Below, piece after piece: positions 59,232 to 64,000 of a stretch of 64,000 nt of DNA. Below the pieces are notes generated by a model that had not been told where the DNA came from, ran no database searches, and worked only from the letters and a program-made list of their open reading frames with translations. Made by a program: the position numbers and the translations under genes. This stretch comes from Bin87 sp965222895 (GTDB taxonomy: Bacteria > Chloroflexota > Dehalococcoidia > Lucifugimonadales > UBA3495), in contig CBDCVB010000001.1 in NCBI GenBank assembly GCA_965222895.1, positions 124,001-188,000 of the forward strand. Reading direction: 5' to 3'. Position 1 is the stretch's first letter. Every line of letters starts with the position of its first letter.

Positions 59232-59288
59232 GTGAGCCTGTCGAACCATAAATGAATTCTGATTACCCGCCCTTCGACGAGCTCAGGG
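59232..59288. repeat. Second inverted-repeat family
   Basis: GTGAGCCTGTCGAACCAT and CCCTTCGACGAGCTCAGGGC are imperfect inverted arms around an AT-rich centre. Similar CTCGACGAGCTCGGGATG pieces occur near 19440 and in copy G. Confidence 0.65.
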
Positions 59289-59424
59289 CCAATGATTTGG
59301 GCACTTTATTGACTTTGCAATCGTCCTGCGTTGGTAGTAACTGTTCAGACTTGGTGGGGGAATTGGTTCAAAGAGGTTCGGGGATGGCTGGCGCGAGGGG
59401 TTGTGGTTATGTCATATAACGGGC

Positions 59425-59668
59425 ATGGATCCGGAAATCGACCTGTCCACCGCTGACCGCGATGTGCTCATCGCCATCATAGCCCGACAAGAGGCCATCA
59501 TAGCCCGACAGCAGGCCGTCATCGAGCGCCTGGAGCAGCGGATTGCTCAGCTGGAAGGGCGGGCCAAACCCAGTGGCGCCCGGGGGATGCCCGGTGTCAA
59601 ACCCGAAGCCAGCCGGAAACCGGCCCAGCCGAAAGCGCCACGCCAGCGGCGCCCCCACGGCTTTGCCC
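59425..59668 (+). pseudogene. IS66 transposase (TnpC), N-terminal fragment of the outer copy
   Basis: Starts at ATG 59425 with M-D-P-E-I-D-L-S-T-A-D-R-D. It has the usual N-terminal heptad-rich coiled coil (two A-R-Q-E/Q-A-I-I/V repeats then R-L-E-Q-R-I-A-Q-L-E), then a Pro/Lys/Arg-rich linker to P-H-G-F-A. Coding stops where the inner element enters after CTTTGCCC. The continuation is at 62245. Confidence 0.9.
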
Positions 59669-59745
59669 GTAACTGTTCAGACTTGGTGGGGGAATTGGTT
59701 CAAAGAGGTTCGGGGATGGCTTGCGCGAGGGGTTGTGGTTATGTC

Positions 59746-60852
59746 ACTGACCTTACGCACCGGCTGCAGAAACTGCTATCTTTGAAGCATGAATAAAGAA
59801 CTGACCGAACTCTATAGCGATTACCTGCTGAGCTCCTTTGGGGCGGCGACAGCCACCGGCCTGTCCAATATGCTGGAAGGGGAAGTCAGCCATGACCGGA
59901 TAACCCGCTTGCTGTCCCAGGAGGGCTACGACTCCAGGACCCTCTGGCAGCTGGTCAAGCTCATGGTGCGAAAGATCGAACCGCCCAATGGCGCGCTGAT
60001 ATTTGACGATACCATTGAGGAAAAGCCCTATACCGACGAGAACGAGATCGTCACCTGGCACTTCGATCACAGCAAGAACCGAACCATCAAGGGCATTAAC
60101 ATCCTCAACTGCGTTTACCACGCGCAGAGTATAACGCTGCCAGTGGCCTACGAAATCATCCGCAAGCCCAATATGTTCAAGGATGCGAACACCGGTCGGC
60201 TCAAGCGCAGGAGCGCGGTCTCCAAGAACGAACTGATGCGCCGGATGCTCAAGGTGTGTCAGCAGAACCAGCTGGAGTATCGCTATGTGCTGGCCGACAG
60301 TTGGTTTTCGTCCAAAGAAAACCTGAGTTTCAGCCACAAGGACTTGAACAAGGAGTTCATTATCGCGCTCAAATCCAACCGGACAGCAGCATTGAGCCAT
60401 GCAGCGAAACTTCAGGGCAGCTTTCACCGGATCGACACGCTGGACCTGCCGGAAGGTCAACCAGTGCGCGGCTGGCTGCGGGGACTGGACTTTCCGGTCC
60501 TGCTGCTGCGCCAGATCTTTAAGAACAAAGACGGCAGCACTGGGACTCCCTATCTGGCTTGCAGCGAATTGGACAGTGAAGGCGAGAGCATTAGAACGAT
60601 CTACCAACAAAGGTGGAAAGTGGAGACGTTTCACAAGACGCTCAAGGGCAACGCCGCGCTGGCCAAGTCGCCGGGGAAGACCGTCCGAACTCAAAGCAAC
60701 CACTGTTTCATGGCAATCTACTCGGCCTGTCGCTTGGAATGGCTCAGTATGACCCACCAGCTGAATCATTTTGCCTTGCGAACCCGGATATATCTCAAGG
60801 CGGTTCGCCAGGCCTTTGACGAACTCCAACTCCCCAAGGCTGCGTAACATCA
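59746..60852 (+). mobile_element. IS4-type (YREK) element inserted in the inner IS66 leader
   Basis: 1107 bases, flanked by GTTATGTC at 59738-59745 and 60853-60860 (8-bp duplication, 9 if the next A is counted). Imperfect inverted ends: left TGACCTTACGCA and right TGCGTAACATCA. It separates the inner element's left end from its tnpC start. The undisturbed sequence GGTTATGTCATATAACG in the outer copy shows the empty site. Confidence 0.88.
59789..60847 (+). CDS. IS4-superfamily transposase, intact
   Basis: A 352-residue DDE transposase. L-I-F-D-D-T-I-E-E (catalytic Asp, D-D-T), L-A-D-S-W-F-S-S (second Asp) and Y-Q-Q-R-W-K-V-E-T-F-H-K-T-L-K are present. The last has the Y-(2)-R-(3)-E-(6)-K signature of the IS4 family, the Glu being the third catalytic residue. 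The frame is complete from ATG to stop with no frameshift, unlike the two IS66 transposases around it. It fills nearly the entire element. This may be the only element of the nest still able to move. Confidence 0.9.
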   Translation: MNKELTELYSDYLLSSFGAATATGLSNMLEGEVSHDRITRLLSQEGYDSRTLWQLVKLMVRKIEPPNGALIFDDTIEEKPYTDENEIVTWHFDHSKNRTIKGINILNCVYHAQSITLPVAYEIIRKPNMFKDANTGRLKRRSAVSKNELMRRMLKVCQQNQLEYRYVLADSWFSSKENLSFSHKDLNKEFIIALKSNRTAALSHAAKLQGSFHRIDTLDLPEGQPVRGWLRGLDFPVLLLRQIFKNKDGSTGTPYLACSELDSEGESIRTIYQQRWKVETFHKTLKGNAALAKSPGKTVRTQSNHCFMAIYSACRLEWLSMTHQLNHFALRTRIYLKAVRQAFDELQLPKAA

Positions 60853-60871
60853 GTTATGTCATATAACGGGC

Positions 60872-62228
60872 ATGGATTCGGAAACTGACCTGTCCACCGC
60901 TGACCGCGATGTGCTCATCGCCATCGTCATACGGCAGGAGGCCATCATAACCCGACAGCAGGCCATCATCGAGCGCCTGGAGAGGCGGATTGCTCAGCTG
61001 GAAGGGCGGGCCAAACCCAGTGGCGCCCGGGGGATGCCCGGTGTCAAACCCGAAGCCAGCCGGAAACCGGCCCAGCCCAAAGCGCCACGCCAGCCCCGGC
61101 CCCACGGCTTTGCCCGCCGTCGCATGACGCCCACCCGTCGGGTGGAGCATGTGGTGGACCACTGCCCCGACTGCGGAACGCTGTTATCCGGCGGCTGGAC
61201 CCAGCGCACGCGGGAGGTCATCGAGTTGCCCCAGGTTCCGGCGGAAGTTACCGAGCACGTCTACATCGCCAGGGATTGTCCGGGGTGCCGACGCCGCTGC
61301 GTGCCCCCGGCGCAACTGGACGGCGTGGTGATGGGCCAGCAGCGCATGGGTATCAACCTGGTCAGTCTGATCGCCACGCTGCGAGAGGAGGCCCGACTGC
61401 CCATTGGCGCCATCCAATGGTATCTGCGCACCATCCATGGGCTAAGCCTCAGCGTGGGAGCCATCATGGCTGCGGTGCATCGCACCGCGCAAAAGGCCCA
61501 GGCCGCAGTGGATCAGATATTGGCCCAGATCCGCGCCAGCCCAGTGGTCCATGCCGACGAGACCGGCTGGCGTGAGGATGGACACAACGGCTACGTGTGG
61601 ACTTTCAGCACCCCCACCCAACGCTACTTCCTGCGGCGGGGTCGCAACAAGGAAGTGGTGGATGAAGCTCTGGGCGGACACCTTCGCCGGTGTGCTGGTC
61701 AGCGATTTCTACGCTGCCTACCACCATTACGACGGCCCCAAGCAACGCTGCTGGGTCCATCTGCTGCGGGACATCCACGACCTGCGAACCCTCTACCCCG
61801 ATGACGCGCCACTGGCGCAGTGGGCCGACGCCGTCCACGAGATTTACGACCGGGCCAAAGCCAGCGCCCATCCCCAGACCAAGCGGCGACGCGCCGCCCA
61901 ACTGGCCCTGGAACGGCAGCTGCTGGCCATTTGCCAACCCTTCCTTCACGACCCTTCGGCAACCCAGGCCAAGCTATGCCGGCGCATCGAGCGCCATATC
62001 AAAGAACTGTTCGTCTTCGTGGCCGAACCGGAGGCGCCACCGGACAACAACGCCGCCGAACGCAGCCTGCGCCACCTGGTCGTCAGCCGCAAGATCAGCG
62101 GCGGCACCCGGTCGGAACGGGGCAGCAGCAGCAAGATGACCCTGGCTTCCCTCTTCGGCACCTGGCGCGCCCAAGGACTGAATCCCCTCGCCGCTTGCCG
62201 ACAACTGCTCACTTCCCCGCAACTCTGA
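60872..62228 (+). pseudogene. IS66 transposase (TnpC) of the inner copy, +1 frameshift
   Basis: Opens at ATG 60872 and is in frame through the coiled coil, zinc-ribbon (C-P-D-C and C-P-G-C) and the first DDE Asp region (V-V-H-A-D-E-T-G-W) to D-E-A-L-G. An extra G at about 61676 (G-G-C-G-G against G-G-C-G in the outer copy) shifts the frame. The remaining DDE core (V-S-D-F-Y-A-A-Y..., P-D-N-N-A-A-E-R-S-L-R) continues in the next frame to 62228. The restored length would be about 451 residues. Confidence 0.9.
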
Positions 62229-62244
62229 ACAGTTACCTTTGCCC

Positions 62245-63355
62245 GCCGTCGCATGACGCCCACCCGTCGGGTGGAGCATCTGGTGGACCACTGCCCCGAC
62301 TGCGGAACCGAGTTGTCCGGCGGCTGGACCCAGCGCACCCGGGAGGTCATCGAGTTGCCCCAGGTTCCGGCGGAAGTTACCGAGCACGTCTACATCGCCA
62401 GGGATTGTCCGGGGTGCCGACGCCGCTGCGTTCCCACCGCGCAACTGGATGGCGTGGTGATGGGCCAGCAGCGCCTGGGTATCAACCTGGTCAGTCTGAT
62501 CGCCACGCTGCGAGAGGAGGCCCGACTGCCCATTGGCGCCATCCAATGGTATCTGCGCACCGTCCATGGGCTGCGCCTCAGCGTGGGAGCCATCATGGCT
62601 GCGGTGCATCGCACCGCGCAAAAGGCCCAGGCCGCCGTGGACCGGATTCTGGCCGAGATCCGCGCCAGCCCAGTGGTCCACGCCGACGAGACCAGCTGGC
62701 GTGAGGACGGCCACAACGGCTACGTGTGGACTTTCAGTACCCCCACCCAACGCTACTTCCTGCGGCGGGGTCGCAACAAGGAAGTGGTGGATGAAGCTCT
62801 GGGCGACACCTTCTCCGGCGTGCTGGTCAGCGACTTCTACGCTGCCTACCACCATTATGACGGCCCCAAACAGCGCTGCTGGGTCCACCTGCTGCGGGAC
62901 ATCCATGATCTGAAGGCCCTTTACCCGAAGGACCAAAAGCTGGCGCAGTGGGCCGACGCCGTCCACGAGATTTACGACCGGGCCAAAGCCAGCGCCCATC
63001 CCCAGACAAGCGGCGACGCGCCGCCCAACTGGCCCTGGAACGGCAGCTGCTGGCCATTTGCCAACCCTTCCTTCACGACCCTTCGGCAACCCAGGCCAAG
63101 TTATGCCGACGCATCGAGCGCCATATCAAAGAACTCTTCGTCTTCGTGGCCGAACCGGAGGCGCCATCGGACAACAACGCCGCCGAACGCAGCCTGCGCC
63201 ATCTGGTCGTCAGTCGCAAGATCAGCGGCGGCACCCGGTCGGAACGGGGCAGCATCAGCAGGATGACCCTGGCTTCCCTCTTCGGCACCTGGCGCGCCCA
63301 AGGACTGAATCCCCTCGCCGCTTGCCGGCAACTGCTCTCTTCCCCGCAACTCTGA
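62245..63355 (+). pseudogene. IS66 transposase (TnpC), C-terminal fragment of the outer copy
   Basis: Resumes the outer tnpC after the duplication CTTTGCCC: R-R-R-M-T-P-T-R-R-V-E-H-L, zinc ribbon, V-V-H-A-D-E-T-S-W, D-E-A-L-G-D-T-F-S-G. A missing C at about 63007 (CCAGAC-AAG against CCAGACC-AAG in the inner copy) shifts the frame after S-A-H-P-Q-T. The final part, including S-D-N-N-A-A-E-R, continues in another frame to 63355. So this copy has three separate lesions. Confidence 0.9.
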
Positions 63356-63365
63356 ACAGTTACCG

Positions 63366-63394
63366 TTGGTAAGGGCATAAAATGCGGGTATAAT
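63366..63394 (+). promoter_or_regulatory. Predicted promoter of the XdhC-family gene
   Basis: TTGGTA (63366-63371), a 17-base spacer and a perfect TATAAT (63389-63394). The -35 hexamer lies in the right-hand target duplication of the outer IS66 element, so the insertion point sits exactly at the promoter's upstream edge. The gene starts about 98 bases downstream. Confidence 0.6.
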
Positions 63395-63491
63395 CGTGGT
63401 AGCAACCTATGGGCCGGCGAAGCTGATTGCGGTCTTGATGTTAAGATAATGTGCGGTATTCGTCGGCGGCAGAATTCAGGCAGGTGAAGGC

Positions 63492-64000
63492 GTGCGCGAA
63501 GTAATTCAGGAAGCGGTAAATCAGCTGGATACGGGCAACCCCTGCGTACTGGCTACGGTGGTTCGCACCAAGGGTTCCACCCCCCAGAAGGCCGGCGCAA
63601 TGCTGCTGGTACGCACCGACGGCACCGCCGTGGGCACACTGGGCGGCGGCTGCGTCGAGGGCGACATCTGGTTCGCCGCACAGGAAATCCTGCGCAACCA
63701 GGGTGGCCCCGAGTTCAAGGACTACTATCTCAACGAAGACATCGCGGCGCGGGACGGCCTAGTCTGCGGCGGCACGATGTATTTCTACCTGGAACCATTC
63801 TGGGAGACGGACGACTTTACCGACATTGGCCAGGAACTGCTGGGGGCTTACGACGGCGCCGAGCCGGCCGCGCTGGCAACCGTGGTCAGGTCGGATGGCG
63901 ACACGGCTCAACTGGGAGCCAAGCTGCTGCTGCGCTCTGACGGGTCGGTGGCGGGCAGCATTGGCGCCGCCGAACTCGACGAGATGGCGTTGGAAGTTGC
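63492..64000 (+). CDS. XdhC-family protein, 3' end cut by window
   Basis: About 169 residues visible. A GTG start with AGGTGAAGG upstream begins V-R-E-V-I-Q-E-A-V-N-Q-L. L-A-T-V-V-R-T-K-G-S-T-P-Q-K-A-G-A-M-L-L-V is the XdhC N-terminal block. V-G-T-L-G-G-G-C-V-E-G-D follows, with L-V-C-G-G-T-M as the second Cys-containing element. XdhC/CoxF-type proteins insert or protect the sulfurated molybdenum cofactor of xanthine dehydrogenase-family enzymes. The Rossmann half and any partner genes lie beyond the window. Confidence 0.9.
   Translation, partial: MREVIQEAVNQLDTGNPCVLATVVRTKGSTPQKAGAMLLVRTDGTAVGTLGGGCVEGDIWFAAQEILRNQGGPEFKDYYLNEDIAARDGLVCGGTMYFYLEPFWETDDFTDIGQELLGAYDGAEPAALATVVRSDGDTAQLGAKLLLRSDGSVAGSIGAAELDEMALEV

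Larger units (their letters stand above)
59669..62236 (+). mobile_element. Inner IS66-family element inserted into the outer copy
   Basis: Same 13-bp terminal repeats: GTAACTGTTCAGA at 59669 and TCTGAACAGTTAC ending at 62236. The flanking duplication is CTTTGCCC (59661-59668 and 62237-62244), lying within the outer tnpC. Without the IS4-type insertion and its duplication it is 1453 bases. Outer is 1451, so both copies differ by one from a 1452-base intact parent. Confidence 0.93.
59337..63363 (+). mobile_element. Outer IS66-family element, carrying nested insertions
   Basis: Ends are perfect 13-bp inverted repeats GTAACTGTTCAGA (59337-59349) and TCTGAACAGTTAC (63351-63363). They are flanked by an 8-bp target duplication CGTTGGTA at 59329-59336 and 63364-63371, as expected for IS66. 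Removing the inner element and its duplication leaves 1451 bases with only a TnpC-type transposase gene and no tnpA/tnpB (single-gene IS66 subgroup). Its tnpC is split by the inner element and also frameshifted. Confidence 0.93.

Noticed and set aside
61670..61690. Programmed frameshift in the inner IS66 transposase
   Set aside because: The outer copy reads through the same place without the extra G, and the outer copy has its own different lesion. IS66 TnpC is not normally made by frameshifting. It is a mutation.

Overview
The window is a GC-rich, gene-dense bacterial chromosome segment. Its content suggests an uncultured Chloroflexota relative of the Dehalococcoidia/SAR202 type. The clues are several CoA-transferases, HpcH/HpaI aldolases, MaoC/FAS1-like dehydratases and Ltp-like thiolase genes, oxygen-independent cobalamin synthesis, a NuoEFG-like module, and dispersed palindromic repeats. 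No rRNA or phylogenetic marker tree was available, so this placement is an inference.

Layout. 1-679: end-truncated HpcH/HpaI aldolase. 731-10815 (minus): leuS, a clan AA aspartic protease and eight cobalamin genes (cbiC, X, D, T, L, F, G, H), mostly overlapping, giving the early-cobalt-insertion route; cbiE, cbiJ and cbiA are not here. 11286-14432: TrkH/TrkA potassium uptake and prephenate dehydratase. 14554-17340: three YtxH-like envelope proteins, a signal peptidase-like protein and a YihY/BrkB membrane protein. 17391-22660: MaoC-type dehydratase pair, PfkB kinase, DUF192 lipoprotein and a second HpcH/HpaI aldolase. 23233-29013: small Tat-signal protein, mutL, a HAD protein, an ArsC/Spx-like protein with an in-frame TGA at its redox cysteine, and mutS. 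29084-33194: duplicated HEPN/MNT modules and a DUF1998-type helicase, with AT-richer and less uniform base use. 33282-41312: ferredoxin-NADP reductase-like protein and NuoG-, NuoF- and NuoE-like genes, with a type II restriction-modification pair between nuoG and nuoF. 41476-48479: Uma2-like protein, a second TGA-containing redox protein (DsbA/FrnE type), HAD hydrolase, OtsB/OtsA, Fur-family regulator, VOC protein, glutaredoxin-like protein and flavin reductase. 48715-53582: two family III CoA-transferases, a CAT-anticodon tRNA, and a DUF35/thiolase pair. 53765-58760: small HAD-like protein and a large alpha-2-macroglobulin lipoprotein. 59337-63363: three insertion sequences nested in one another. 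63492-end: XdhC-family gene cut by the window edge.

The most striking result is two probable selenoproteins that conventional gene calling would miss or truncate. At 25846-26208 an ArsC/Spx-like thioredoxin-fold protein reads U-S-S-C, and at 42070-42726 a DsbA/FrnE-like protein reads U-P-W-C. In both, TGA falls exactly at the first active-site cysteine. The full domain continues in frame on both sides, and a hairpin fitting the loose bacterial SECIS rules lies just downstream. Selenocysteine machinery (selA, selB, selC, selD) is not in the window and must lie elsewhere for this reading to hold.

Other points of interest are paired HEPN/MNT modules in which both the AMP-transfer motif and the acceptor tyrosine are lost; a NuoG-like subunit without the molybdenum-ligand Cys/Sec; an alpha-2-macroglobulin with two predicted membrane helices at the bait-region position; and a fully reconstructable three-level transposon nest with clean target duplications at each level.
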